From Strigops habroptila (taxonomy: Eukaryota > Chordata > Aves > Psittaciformes > Psittacidae), in the NCBI RefSeq assembly GCF_004027225.2, contig NC_044277.2, positions 84,456,283-84,520,282 of the forward strand: DNA of 64,000 nucleotides. Reading direction: 5' to 3'. A program made the translations under genes and the position numbers. Numbering within the stretch: the stretch's first letter is position 1; the number at the start of each line of letters is the position of its first letter. Shown here one piece after another: positions 1 to 15,000 of this stretch. Under the pieces are notes generated by a model. The model did no database searches. It saw only the letters and a list, made by a program, of their open reading frames with translations, and was not told the origin of the DNA.

Positions 1-3000
1 GCCGCAGAAACTGTATCAGGCACTCACCTGCTCGGTCATACAAGATGTGAGATCGCTGTAGCCCTTCCTTTACATGCTCTTCTGTTATCAGAATGCCATC
101 TGCAGAACCACCTTTGGGAATATTCAAAGGAGTGGTCTTCCCCACTGCTAATCTGGCCTGAACTGCTAACTGGAGTCCATTCAGTCCAGTCCTTGCATCA
201 CCATCACAAAGGTAGGCTAGGGTTTTTAGAGCTTTCTCCTCTATGCACACTGGGAATCTGCAACAAAATAAGCACATAGTGTTATCAAATTCCTTGAAAA
301 TCAGGAAGCAACACTGACCTCTCAGCACTACAGACAGGCACCAGATTTCTCTATATGCAATGAAAGAAGCTAACAAGAAAGCAAAGGCTGTTTTTAAAAA
401 CCTGGCAGGCACTACACACAGATATCCTGCTAATAATACTTCCATCAGCAGGGAACAAAACCAAACAATGCTGCACCCTGACCAAACACTCTGGATACAC
501 CAGCAGGACAGAGTGAAATGAAGGCTTCACCTGCAAGGACTAAACTCTTTGGTTGCTGTTTCCAGAGAATACCATGTGCTTGAGGCCTCCACACACTGAT
601 AGCCACAACTGCACTCAGCAACTGCAAGTGGAAAGGAAGAGTTGAGTGCGCTAAAGGTCAGGTACTGTGCTTCCAAGAAACTAAGAAGTCTTCTGTCCCA
701 AACAAAGTTGAGGACTCGGAGCATATTTGCCATTTATTTGCCAATTAGAAGCTGGGCAAGAAAGTCGAGTTATATTCCTGTCTCTTCAGTTTCAATCTAG
801 GACTCTCCAAAACTAACACTGAACACCCACTGGATGCCAATGTTCAATGTTGGTACTTGTAACTGGCGATACTTGGAGACAAAAACATAAACAAGCCAAA
901 AGGATACCATGGGATCCATCACTCACTTGAGCTTAAGGAATGGAAAACTACCACTACAGGATAATAAATCCTTCTTCCAGTTCCTCATCTCCAAACCCTC
1001 AAAAGAGTATGTGCCAAGAACCAACATGAAATGTATGATGAAGTACCCAGACAACCTGTACAACACTTCAGTGTTTGAACCAATGACAAAAGAGTGTAAG
1101 CAATATCAGAGAGTAAATAGAAGGAAGTCCAAGCAAGGAGAACCTGTATGATGAAAGATTTAAGAATAAACAAGCAGAACATGAGATAAAGTACCCAATG
1201 TTTCTTTTTCAAATATAAATCACTACTTTCTTACTTTCTCAGTGCAATTATTCTCACATATTCACTCCTCAACAGACTGCAACACTTTTACAGGCAAATA
1301 CAGTTCTACACCTGAAATACTGCAGTATGATACGCATTGTTCACTACCTTACGGCATTGTTTTTGAATGTTGCCTCTCATCTCAGCAACTCTATTTCCTG
1401 CAAGGAAATTCGATGGATGTTCCAAAAAGGGAAGAATTTTCAGAAAGATACTGAACAGTGAACACCCAAAGGAGGCCCATCTTCAACACTCTGATTTACA
1501 AACCAGTGAATTCAAAACCTGTCATTACTTGCAATACAGCCACTAATAAGGTGAACTGCATGATATCTGCGCTTGCCAACAGGAAACTGGGGATCCTTTC
1601 ATTTCCCTCTTCTGATAGCGCCTTCTGTGCTATCTAACTTCAAATACATTAATCCACCATCCAGTTTACTGTTCAACTTGAATTAGAGATACCACTCCTG
1701 AGGGCAGCACTTGAATGATAAAAATAAAAAAACAAGTAAAGAAGAATTTTATTTCCTCCATCACTAACACAGTACACGTGTAGTGTATCAGTGTAGAGCT
1801 GGTACAGTTTGTGCTATTACTGAGTGTAAAACTGCAGAAAGCACAAGCAAAGTTTCAGCAATATAAAGCATATTCAACATTGACTTTTCCTTACTTCTCT
1901 TCTTCACAAGTATGTTTCTTCCTTTCACATTCCCCCATCTTTCAGCTTAATTTGCTGTAGGCTTTAAAAGGCACAATTTGATGGCAGTGAAGGTGGTGAA
2001 AATATAACAAAAAGCACATCTTACGCTAATGAAATCAAGCAACTAATACAAAAACTGTCAAAGCAGCTTTATGAGCATGATGACATACATAGACATACCA
2101 TATAAAGTAGGTAACACCTGCTAGTTCTAGTTTAGCTTTCCAGCAAGAAGAGGCCACAGCAGGATGAAACAGAAGCCAGGTGACCTAACCTTATCAGGGA
2201 CCTGCGGCAATGGTGGAAAATCAGGATAAGAAAAAGCCACCAAGAAAATATAAGGAAAGACATTTGGGTAGAGTACACTTTCCTTTTGATAACTGCTGCA
2301 CGCGCATGGAGTGCAGAGATGATGAAACCTATTGAGTCACTCAGTGATGGCTGCATTCTCTTCGAGCATGGAAGATGCCTGGAGAGACTAGAGAAGATTC
2401 ACCCTCACCTATTCCTCAAGGTAAGAGAAGAGACCACAAAGAATCATCCTCTTCAAAATCTCATCTAGATCAGCCATCATATCAGACAAGTGATGTGATA
2501 CTTCAGTGATAAACTGAAGCCAAGCAGCACATTCACAACTTCATACTACACTTCCACGGTTTGGGATGGGAGACTCACATGTGAAATCAAATCCAAAATT
2601 CAATGTACACATCTCTTGTGCCTTCTGGCTAGATCTCTGCATCATTTTTAAAGTGGACATGCCGCTTTCCAACTCTGGAACAAAGGTTAGCACAGTGAAC
2701 AACCAGTTCAACTGTAACTGGTGACTTTCATTAATTCCCCAGGACAACATGAACAGTTACCTGTCTGCATTTAATGAAAGCTCTGCTTCTTAGAGCCAGA
2801 GAGGTGAAGGGGTAAAAGACAAGACACAGCTGCTCCTGCAGAGTAGTAGGTGGAGGGGGAATGAAGGAACAGAAATGGTATGTACACTGAAGCAAGGAAT
2901 TAATAAAGAGCTCAAAACCAGAACCACAGCAAGGGACAGGATGGCTTATAAAAAGACAAACTCACCAGCAACAGTATGTATTAACTACAGACCAGAATCC

Positions 3001-6000
3001 GATAGTGGCAGGAAAGCCAAGAAAGACTTAACACACAACAGCAACAAACGCTCCTAATTCTGAACCTCATTTTTATTTTTAAACGGTTGGCTCCCATGTT
3101 AGCCATTGGAGTGGGGCCCTCTCTCTCCATGGATAGATTTCTGAAACTGTGCTAGTCTGACAGTCTGCCTGCCAGACTTCTTTCAGTTTGATGAAGCACC
3201 GCACTGGGCTCTTTAAATCATCCATAGCTAACGGAGGGTTACAGATACTGAGACTCTAGCGAAACCCAAACCCAAACAACTGCAGCTGAAACTATGCCTT
3301 GTACTTTAATCCTGTACAGAAAGGAAAGTCTCCGAACCCCAGTTAGGGTGTAGCCACAACCACAGCTGTGTCATTACATTAAGGCTGACATGCAGTACTG
3401 GCCTCTCTTCTAAAATTCACATTACCGCAATATGTAAAAGCTACAAATGAGTAAACCATGAGGCAGTGTACCCTAAAAATAAAAAGGGAATAGCTTTCTT
3501 TCCCTGCCCTGACCGCAGTGTTCAGGTTAGCAATTCTTATGGCTTCCATTCCGTGATAAAGCTAAAGGACAAACTCAATTCCCTCTCACTTATTTCATAC
3601 AGACCACCCACCCAATTACCACATCAACACACTAAATTACTAGAAGTACAGGCAAGCAACAACATCAAGTGTAATAACTTGCACCAAAGTAGCACAGTAC
3701 CAAGCATTATTCTTATTTGCCAGCTAGCCATTTCAGAAGGCAGATAACATCCTTTACAGACAAATCTGGACCTTGCTTTCTCTAGAACTCTCCCAAATGT
3801 TTAACGTGGCTTGGGCAACAAGGAGCTGAGAAAAAAAAGTCTCTCTTAAAACAATCTATTAACACCTCACAGCAACAGCCCCCTCTCCCCACAGCATACC
3901 ATAAAATATACCACAGGACTCATCCTGCAGCTAAAGAACAGTAGACTCCTTCCTGATCTTATAAAAAAAAAAAGTATTCTCAGGAAACAACAAACTTTCG
4001 TCAGGCACTTCCAAATTAAATTAAGAGGGGATGCCCCATCCACCACTTAATAATAACTTGATGCTTTTACAACCACTAGCAAGAAGTAACACACATTAGA
4101 ACATGAAAAATAAACAGTTAGAGGCTTCCTCAGCAAATCTTCAGCAGCAGAACAGATTTAAATATCCTAGGAGGGTGAGTCAGGAGCTACAGATCCAAGT
4201 ATACAACTCTCTCCTAATCCAGACAGTGAGATTATGTTTTGGATGGAGAAAGCCAGTGCTTTGAATTCTCTCTCTCCTGTCACCCCCCGCCCCTGCCATA
4301 TGCTGCCACTTTTTTTCTTTACTATCAGAAGTGGCTAGGGTTTCTCTTCCCACCCCCCAACTGCTTCATTCTCTCCCTGGCAGGCAGTCAATTCCTCAGG
4401 CTGTGTGCATTAACACCCTGCAGCCCATAAAGTACTCACTCTGAGCTCTCACTGCTGCTGCCAGTTGCAGAGCTGCTGTGCTGGTCACCCTGGCCCAAAA
4501 CCTGGACCCCTAAGGACCTGACAGCCCGCATCAGAATCGCCTCCATCGCTTCAACTGAGAGCTTCTCCAGGACAATCACCCGGCATCGACTCAGAAGAGC
4601 AGCGTTGACTTGGAAAGAAGGGTTTTCAGTGGTTGCTCCTATCAGAGTCACCGTCCCACACTCAACGTGAGGAAGGAAAGTGTCCTGAGGATGGGAGGGA
4701 AGCAGAAAAAGCTGATGTCCATCAATGAGAATCTGAAACATACCATGTGAGTAGGCTGCATTTTTTGTGTCTTGATTCTTTGGGTTCCCTGTTGGTATGA
4801 CAAATAACCTCACTGACAAGGCAGCTCATCTGCTCAGCTATCTAAATGATTTAATTTCATACACACAGCACATTATGGGCTGTTCACTTTAATAACTCAC
4901 ACTTGTACTGAGAATGACTCTACCAGAAACAGCATAAAAATCTGCAAATTTTTAGTTTATTTTTGTGACTTTGGTTTATTGCTTGGCAAACAAGATATCG
5001 TGAAATTGTCTTATTACATATAACAAATAATAGGGCTACTTCACCTTTAGGGCTACAATTCCCTACGTAATTCTACAGCATGGCTCAGGAAACTATAGGA
5101 AGATTGCAGTATAGTTCAATATAAAAACTGTAACTTGTAGTACAGAATTCAAGCTTTCTGTGGTATGACTAAGGAAAACTTATACCTAGGAAAGGAAAAA
5201 GGAAAAAACCAAACACCCAAGTGATGGCTGCAGCAATGTGTTATCCTGAAGTACCATGCCATGCCTTATTTTTCTCTTCTCACAGAGAAGGGACAACATT
5301 AAAACACATACCCACCCCATGCACATTCACATTCCATACCTTTTTAAAGGTAATGCAAAGTGCTACCCCCACAGTGGAGGCTGAAATGAAGAGGTGTGTA
5401 GAAAGCATTACTAACATGACTTTGCAGAAATAAAGTTTCAGAAAAACTTCATATAAAGCTTGGCATGTAAGTCAACTATAAGTATACCTCAGCCTTTCAT
5501 GTAAATCTTTGAATCACAATAATTAAACATAGATTGGGAGTTAGTTATGAAATTTCATTTTTATGTTTCTCCCTAATTCATCTACTAAAATACTTAACAT
5601 TAAAATCAAAAGCCCAAAGTAAGCTACCGTATTAAGCTAAAGGGGGAAAATTTTACAGAAGTGCTGGCAAAGGCTTTTTTCAAAAAGCAGTGTAGTACAA
5701 TACCTGCTGAGATTTATTGAAACGATGGATCTCATCAATAAAGAGTATGGTTTTTCTTTTGAAGAGTCTTTTTTCATTCTGAGCTTGGCTGATGACATCT
5801 CGAACATCATTTGTCTTGGCACTGGTGGCCGACAGTGTCACAAACCTTGTGCCGTTCTTTTTGCTGCTGTTGGCTATGATGTGTGCCAGTGTAGTCTGAA
5901 ACAGCAATAGGACAAAGCTTTATAAAATCTTTTTGGTCACAGAAAGTACTCATTTGAAGGAAGTATGTAAAGAACAAAGCTACATATTCTGGACATAAGG

Positions 6001-9000
6001 GATAGTGTTGACAGCTTATAAAGTATTTTAGTTCATGCCATTCTAGAACACAGAAGACTTAAAAACTTCCTGCTAGAGGTAGCTGCCAATTCCACTGCTG
6101 CATTTCTAATGCTTGCACTTTTACGTACCAGACCTATTCAGTCTCAATACTGAAAAGGCCAGCAATGACAGCTGTCTCCTTTACCATGGAAGAAGAACTC
6201 TTTGCCAAATACATTTCTGTCACAGGAGATGGGCTGCCTGTAATTCACTGTGCAGATATTCTGTCTACAGAATATGTGAACAGATAAAGAGCTGGACTAC
6301 ACCAAGACACCTGCAGAAGAGTTTACAGTGCAACCACATTTAAGAAATAAAAAGCCACAGTGTTGTTAACTAAAGCCTTTCCTATTTCTACTGCAGATAA
6401 AAATGAAATTAATCAGACAGCAGTTCTCTACAAAAGCATGAGAATGTAAGCACTGAAAAATTATATGCATACTTAAGAAAACATAACTCTTTAAAGAATC
6501 AACAGTAATCAAATTCTGGCCCAAGGAAGTAAAAGGCAGCCGACTTAACAAACCGTTGGCAGGCTTTAGTAAGCAGCTAGGTTGGTTTTCTTTCCTTAAA
6601 GATAAATTTTGCAAATCAGAATTTATTTATAAAGAATTTCACTAGGTCCACCAAAGCACAGAAGCAACCCTCGGTACTACCTCCCAGGCAGGTTTACTAC
6701 ACCCAGACACATCACAGGCATAATTTATAGACTTTCCTTCACAACCTGAGTAAAGGCAGGTGCATCTGCATGTCCCAAGCAGAGTGCATCTCCATTGGAA
6801 AGTACTGCTAGAGAAAAACAGGCCATTTTGCCACTGAGCTCACTCTAAACGAGCCGCCCTGGAAGACTGAAGACAGGAGAGCCTCAGAAGATGAGGAGAG
6901 GGACAGGTGCTGACAAACCACTTCAGAAGATATTCCAAGTACTGAGGTTAAAGCAGCAGGTGCTGCTAACCTGATCCTCTTGCAGGGAGGCTGCAGAAGC
7001 AACCACCTACTACATAGCTACCAGTGGTGTTTGCAGCACTGCTGTGTCTCTTTAATGGATCTCCTCATCCCTGGAATGGCAACCAGCCCAAGATGGGAAA
7101 AAGGAGGCTAAGGGGGAGGATGTGTCACTATTTATTCTTGCTTTAGTTTTAGTAAGGGCTTCCTGATTGTGTTCAGAACAGGTGCCATTTCACATCCCAA
7201 TACAAGACTCACACCCTGTGTCAGATCCTCTCTTATCCCCTGGAGCTCAACCAACCAGTCCTTCCCCTCCTTATATTGCTAGGAAGACAAGACTGGAAAG
7301 ACATGTTGCATTTGCAGCAAAGCCTGCAGAAATCAGGAAGATGTGGGAAAGCAAAAACCATAAGTGAAATTATTTTTGAAACTAAGCTATCAAAATAAAA
7401 CCAAAGTTGGTGTTTTTCTTACAAAAGGGACTTGATTCAGAACGTACCCCTGCCTGAAAAATCACTGAAAGCACGGAAACCCCCAATATATCAAATCTGA
7501 GGATGAAAAGGGAAAAATGTACCTCTTAGTTCTCTAAAAGTGGTGGTGAATAATAAAGTGGCTATTCTTGTAGCTCCAGCTGAACCGGTAGCTCATACTG
7601 CATCCCAGCCCTCACTCACCAAGTCACAAATAGATTTATTGTTTCAAAAAGGCAGCCAGGAATTGTTTTTAAACATATGCAGAGAAGTCCATATTTCTAC
7701 TCCTAATTTAAGGGGAAAAAAAAAAAAAATGCAAATAGATTTGTTTGAAAGTTACTATGAGACCAAAAATCTACTTGAAAACTGCTGCATAGCTCCCAAC
7801 CAGCACGTACCTCTCCCACTCTGCCAACTTCTGAGTCAACAAAGGTTGTGATAACATACACTGCCTTTCAAAAGCAGTGCTCAACATGGACAGGCATGTT
7901 CATGACCTCTTCCTTCTGTTCTGCACAGTCGTTTAGCAAGTCAAACTGCCCATCACATACAGGTTGAACTTTCCCTATTCCTCTGAAAGCCTTTTATTTT
8001 CCATAGGCTCCATTTTTTTAATGCTGATTTTTCTCCTACCACCTCAAGCAAAATTCAGTAACATGCTACATTGTTTTCTCCCTTTCTGTTACTATCAAGT
8101 TACAACCTAGGGAACATAAAACCCAGTGGAGACTTAAGCAGGGTAGCCTAAGCACAAAGGCACTAGCACAGAAGAACCGCAACCCATAAGTTAAACCCCT
8201 AGTTTCTCTCCCTAAATTCAGGAGCATTGTATTTGAGGGATAAGAAGAAAACAGAAAATCTGATATAGAGTAAGGCCATTCTGAAATATGGAAACATATC
8301 CACCAAGAAACTCATGAACCATTACTCACCAATGAATTGAGCCTATAGTCACTTATTTCCAGATCCATTACACAAACTCTTTAACTACGAAAACTCTCCT
8401 CCACCATCCTGCAAACTTCTTCATGTCAGCCCGAATGAGAATATTCTTTCCGAAAGGCTGCAACTCTCCAAGATTTACAAAAACCCGCCAAACAAAAAAT
8501 AGCAAAACAAAAACTCAGCTCACTCCCGGCAACTATGTTCCCAGTTCTTCCAGGTTTTGACACGAGTTATGGATGAAATAACAGTAACTCACAAAGTATG
8601 CTTGGCTCCACACACCTCCCGCTGTCAGAGCAGTAAGTCAATTGATTTGTTGTTGTGCTTAGTTGGATGTTTGTGCTAGGAGACAAGAATTTTCTGTGTA
8701 TCCACAAGTTTCCTTGATTAAGCAACTTTGAGTGTAACATATTTCCCTATTCTCTGTGTTGCCACTCATCAGTGCAACCACACACCAATGGCTGGAGGAA
8801 AACAGTAAAAAGCAAGTATAAATTAAGTCTGTCCTACTGATTCTGATGTTCAACGACTAACATTAACTGTAAGGTGGTCTTCGCATTTTTGCATCTCTTT
8901 ACCAGGCAATTAAACTGCATTAACTCACCAAAGACCCTTCCAGGAATAAAGAGTAGTATTGCCTAGCTCCCTTCAGAAAGTGGAACTGAAAAAATTGGGA

Positions 9001-12000
9001 AGAGATTAGCCTATATGGTCACATCACAGTCAAGAAGACTTCAGTCAAGAAGTTAACTGTGAAACCTGAGGTCATTCTTACCTCACTCTGGTGGAAGATC
9101 AGGTAGACCAGGTTTAGGGATCTATCTATGGTTGCCTGTTCATGGAGACTTTCCTTATTCATTCTTAAATTACATAAATTCAGCAAAACTGCTGTTGTAG
9201 ATGTCAGTCACAGAAAATGCATGGTCTCTTAGCTTACACCTATACTGTGTTCAGCAGTCATGTCAGAGAGTTCCTGCAAGGTGCACAGGACAGCTTGAAG
9301 TCATTCTGGTCCAGCCTCACAGCCCTTTTCACCTCTCACAGCCTTTTCATGAGGAGTTGACATTCATAGCACACTTTACAGGAGCACACTGGTGCAAAAG
9401 CTGTCCTGGCACCTGGATGGGCCCTTCCAACATACATGCTTCTCCCAACAAGTCTGGAAGCTTGTACAGCGTGCTATGTTTAGGTGACCAAAGCAGAATT
9501 GACACAGATCTGCACTAGTGCATAGACTGCAGCGCAACATGGATTAGTCCTGAGCAGGATAATATAGTTGGCATCTATGCTTCCCCAGCAAGCAACTTTG
9601 CTGGTTTGTTCCAGAGCAAACCACAGTGTGAATTATGTTTGCGGCAGCGTTGACAAAAAACTGTCAGCCTATATGGCATCCTGCTTTTTTCTGCTGCCCT
9701 CTGACCATGACTTTCCCTGTGCTTTTCCCCTCTTCCTTTATTCTGGCCAGGATTTCTGTATCTTTATACATGGTGTTGCCTCTTCTCAACCTCAATCCTC
9801 CTTTTGAGGGCATTAGGGCCATACTGTGGCTGACAAGCAGTCACAAGAGGCTACTATCTATTTCACTGCCTTCAGTGAGACACCAACAGCACCAGCATCC
9901 TCAGATGTCAGCCAGGGGAGCAGTTCCCAGGATGCAGCTTAAAAAGCTGGGGTCTGTCCTACCCAACACTGCTGAGCTGACCTCAAGCTACCACACTGCA
10001 TCACAGGAGATGAGCCATGCTGTGTCTGAAGGAAACTGTCAGGATAGCTGATGGACGTGGCCCAGGGACACTGTCTATAGAGATAAACACAATCAAATGT
10101 GGCAGCAGTTGGCATTTATATAAGGGCAGATGCTATTCTTACCCATCCTGTTTGGTTTCTCACACCCCAAATAGCCCACTGGGAGACTACTAGAGGAGTA
10201 CGGTGTCACTGAACAACAGCAACAGCATGTGGTTTATCACACTTACAGAATCCAAGTCCGACCAAGCATAAACAGACGCAAGGTCACTGCATAATGTTTA
10301 CTGAGATGGAGCAGTGCCTCCGCTTGCTGCATCTAGATTTGCCTCCTTATATTCTAACTGCTTTGTAAGTACAATTGTATTTTCTCTCACAGTTTTCTCC
10401 TCCTACAGAGCTACCCTAAGTAATTCTTGATTTAGACTGGCATAAGCAAAATCAAGCATACTGTATTCAAAGACTTCTCCCAGGTAACTGCAAAGACAAG
10501 CCCATTTTCAGAGCTGTTCTGGACTTTCACTCTATGCTACTGTAAAAGACGTCATGCATTCTCAGTTAAAAATCTCATGGTAATCAATCAAAGGAACTTA
10601 CTATTTCAAATAGTTCAAATCAGGCTCCAAGCCACATGAGTAAGAGCAGATGAAATATACTCAAGTAATCAAGTAGCTATTTAGGTTATCTCTTGAATCA
10701 GCAAAATGGAAAACTGTGGAAGGAATGGATGATAAATATGCAAGAAACAAAATATATAAGTTGGACTTGCTGTCTGTGTTTCAACGTGTCATATAACAAA
10801 TCTCCAATGACAAAAAAAAAACCAAAAAAAACCACCACAGAAAAGAAATACGAGGGAGTCCTAGAAATAAAATATAAACTCAGTGGAGACTTTATAGCAA
10901 CTGCAGACCACCTACTGAGGGTTTTAATGTTGTGCGCTCATATCAACATGGCATATTTTACCTTAGTACTAGACTGCAGATATGGACCCCAGAAAAGCAT
11001 GTGTGAATGTTCTTTGACTTATCTTTTGTAGGGTTTTGTAGGTTGCTGCCTACATTTTTTTTCTTGATAAACAGCAAATGTAAAAGGGTATGTTTACAGT
11101 CTTTAAATACAGAATGTTCAGGTTTATAAGGCTTAAACCATATCCGTGTCAGCAAAATTATTCAGTGCTCAAGTTTCGCTGTGTCCCCTCTGCTAACTCT
11201 TTACTAAAATTGGTGCCCCACGGCAGACAAACAAAAATCTAAATCCCTGTATTAAGGTGTCATAAATCACAGTACGGCTTACTCAGATTACACTAGGATT
11301 CATACAGGCTTTTAAAAATCTGCATAGTCAGGATGAACAAGGTAACTGTTTCTAAGTTAATAACCATGGCATCTCTTTGAGGCAGCGTTTCTTCTGGCCT
11401 GTGTCTGGTCAGCTTCTTAAAAGCAGAAAATATGTTCCTGTGTTCAACACTAAATAGTGACAAAAGTAAAAACAAAAACAGAGTCAAAATCTTTTCACCT
11501 AGAACACTTTGGCTTCCTAAGAAATTAGGATAACAAATTTAAAGTAAAGATCATGCTCCCTTAAAATAAGATGACTCAATACAGATGGAAACTCAGAAAA
11601 AAATAAACTTACACCAGAAGTACCCTGATTTTGTCTTTAAAATTTTGATTGTGCTTCCTTGAATATTCAAATGCAACTGAGGCTGAAATCAGTTTGGGCA
11701 GAGCAGTACAAAGCACATGTATTTTTACTCAGGTACTTGTGCTTTATTGCTTTCATGATAAAAATTCTCCAAAAGTATTCTTGACCTAAAATATGAAATA
11801 CTGCATTTATAGCAGTTTAATGCTCAAGATTAATCTCTTCTTGTTTAGAAAACATCTGCTGAACTATTAGTTCTTATAAAGGTTCAGATTGATGAGTAAT
11901 ACATCGATTAATTTGAAATTTGGCCCCAAGGATTAATTCCATCTCCAGCTATTATATTTTTTTTTACCTAATCCTGCTCTACCCTTTTCAAAAGAAGGAT

Positions 12001-15000
12001 CGGTTAGCACAGTACTTGGCTGTAGAAATGGAAGAAGACATAGATAGGCTGCAATAACCCGATTCCATGGGTAGCAAGATTGTGAAAAGGTTTAAGGAGT
12101 CTGTGACTATCTTATACAGCACTTCTGAATTTAGACCAACATACCTAATTATACTCTTATTTTAGCACCTACCCTGTAATATAAGGCTATTTTCTTTGAT
12201 GGGCTTAACTTAGCATGTGAGATTTTTACATTTGAAGCTATGTAACATGCAATTATTTCTTAATATTTCTCCCACTGAAAAAGACTGCACTTAACAGAAG
12301 TTGGTTTTGATTATCAGTCCAACCACAGGTCCTGAGGCAGTGAGACTATTTCTTTCTCCCTCACAAGATCTTCCAACTTTCAAGCACTAAGTCATGTGAA
12401 TCTTCCCATCAGAAGAGAAATAGGCTTCCCTTTCATCTGTCCATCCTCACAGGTTACTTCCTCATGAAATGCTTTCTTAGACACGTTATACACGTAACAG
12501 TAAGCGAATGAGACAGGCAGGCAATCACAGACTTCTTTTTCCATCTTTAGGGGGACTATGTCACCTTGCATGTTAAATCTGTAAGGACAGGAATTTAACA
12601 AATAACACTCAAGTAAAAGATAGAACTTTCAGCTATTTACGCAAGACAGACAATATGATTTACAGGACAGAAGGCCCGAGATGAAACTATACTCCAGCAC
12701 CATCCTAGAAATACTGATAAGTATAGGTGAAAGGGAGACTTCAACTTTTGCAGTAAGAATTGCTGGTTCAGACAGTAATGGATAGTCTATCGAGAGCTAG
12801 CAGAAAGCATGTAGCTTCAAGACTGTTTGCTGAGAAGGAGTAACCTAGGAAGGAGATGAGCTACCCAACCAACACTTCAGTACTTGGAGAGAGAAAACGT
12901 AACCGATAAATCGTGGAAGTGTTCCTTGATGGGGCAAAAGGCACAGTCTTGATGCAAATCAGATGACTGAGGAGCAGTAGAATTTAAATTCTGTGAGAAG
13001 CAAGCTTACTAAATACAACTCCACATAAAGCATATGGGTGAGGAAGACAGATCATGAGAGAGTGAAACCTGTGTCATCACAGGCGTAAAACAGATCAGCT
13101 CTTATCCAAAATCACAAAAGGTTCCTAAAGAAGATGTAAACCACAAGCATAAGCTGTCACAAACTCATGAAAAAGCATTTCCATAGCCAAAAAATTATGA
13201 GTTCATCAGATCATAACTCAAAGACCACCAAATTCAGATTTGTTACCACTATACTTATAACAGCATTCTTCTCTAAGGAAAAAGGTCTCCAAGAAAGAGC
13301 AAGCACACACTGTTGACACACACAAAAAGAAACCAATGGTAGAAGAGTATCAACAAATATAGTGGCAAGCCCCTGAACATGTTATTCATTCAATCAGGTG
13401 GATTCCAATTTATTAAAGAATTCAATTCTACTTCTCTCTCTGGCCATCTTGCTTTCAACAATCCACCTCCCCTTTATCGAGTTTTTAGGAATAGCCCTTA
13501 CCTCCCCTGACACCTCTCTTTCTGATATTACCTTGTTATTTTAAAGGAAGTGGCAATTATTAAAGCTCACCAGCTGTTCCTTTTCAGGTGTACATTATCT
13601 AGCCTAAACAACCTGTTTAGGTCATTGCTAACAATACTCATCTATCAATTATTCTCATATCCGCTCCTTATCAACTGTGACTACCTGGCATTATTATTAA
13701 ATACCATACATAGTCTCTTTTTATCTTCAAGTGAGAATGCTGAGAAGAACAAGGTGCTGCTGTCCTCAACTTCTCTGCTATCATTAGTGTTAGTCATTCT
13801 CTTCCCCGTCCCAGATTTCCCACGCATGCTTTCGCATGTAGCATATATATACACAGTATGCAAAACTTAGCGCTGTGCACACATTAGACTGAGAGATAAC
13901 CATGTACTTTGCTTGCTTAGCTTCCCCCCTGCCACCCCCAATCTGAAATACAGAGGAAAAGGACAAAATGAAGGGAAGATCTTTCGAGTGCTCCCTCCTG
14001 ACCACACCTGAGGTATTTGGTCCTTCCTTCACTACAACTGTGGATCCCTTCGTTGCTGTCATTACAGTGCCTTTTGGGGTTCACCATTCTGCCCCTGCCA
14101 TCTTAAAAAAGGCAGAACAAGATAGTACATCAGTCAGATCCTGCAAAGACCCATCAGTTTCAGAGCATGTGTGTGAAGATAGATGTGTGCCTGGTACTGC
14201 ATGCATAGCCACAGCGCTAGCTTCCCTCCATACCACTGCCTTCTGTCAGGGGTCAGAATGTGTGTCTAAAGCAAAACCTGCTCTTGCAAACCGTGCTGTA
14301 GTAATCTGCTGGTATCTCATCCCATTTCCTAGATGTTTTACAGATCCTGTTTGTTGCTGTTTTTAAATTACCTAAAACACAGCTTGCATTTTAGGTAACG
14401 GTTTTGGAGTTTACAAAATCTTAGTTATCTGAAACCAACAGGAGCCTGTGTAAACAAAGTGCAAGCTACAGGGAGTGGGGCTGAAGCGGGGCTGAGCCAC
14501 TTCTTTTTCATCCAGGAGGCAGGTTGTGTATTTTGTAATCTAAGTGAAAACTAATGGGCATCAGCTAATGTAAAGCCATTACAGAAGAAACCAAGAAGAG
14601 AGAGGGAAAAAAAGGGCGAGTTCGAAGATAAACAGGTCCCACTTTTTAACCTCATCAGCTTCGAGAGCCACATGGAACAGAGAAGGGCTTGAGCGTCCAA
14701 CCCCACAACACGGGGCGCACCCGTGGCAGTCGCCGCTCGTCCGGGCAGAGGAAGCAGCGGCGGCAGGCCCCGGCGGCGCCACTCACCTTGCCGCAACCCG
14801 GTGGTCCCCAGAGGATGAGGGAGGGGATTTCGTGTGACTCCAGCAGGGACCGCAGCAGGGTCTGCGCTCCCAGCACCCGCTCCTGCCCCACGTACTCCCC
14901 CAGCGTGTCCGGCCGCAGCCGCTCGGCCAGAGGCTTCCCCTCCAGCTTCTGCGCCAGGCTCGCCCCGCACAGCGCCGGCCCGCTACCCGCCGAGCCTCCA

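Noticed and set aside
9635..10051. 138-codon plus-strand ORF in WRNIP1 intron 1
   Set aside because: It overlaps another open frame, has no recognised domain and lies antisense in an intron.
13968..14366. 132-codon plus-strand ORF in WRNIP1 intron 1
   Set aside because: ATG-initiated but no domain, signal peptide or splice support; probably chance.
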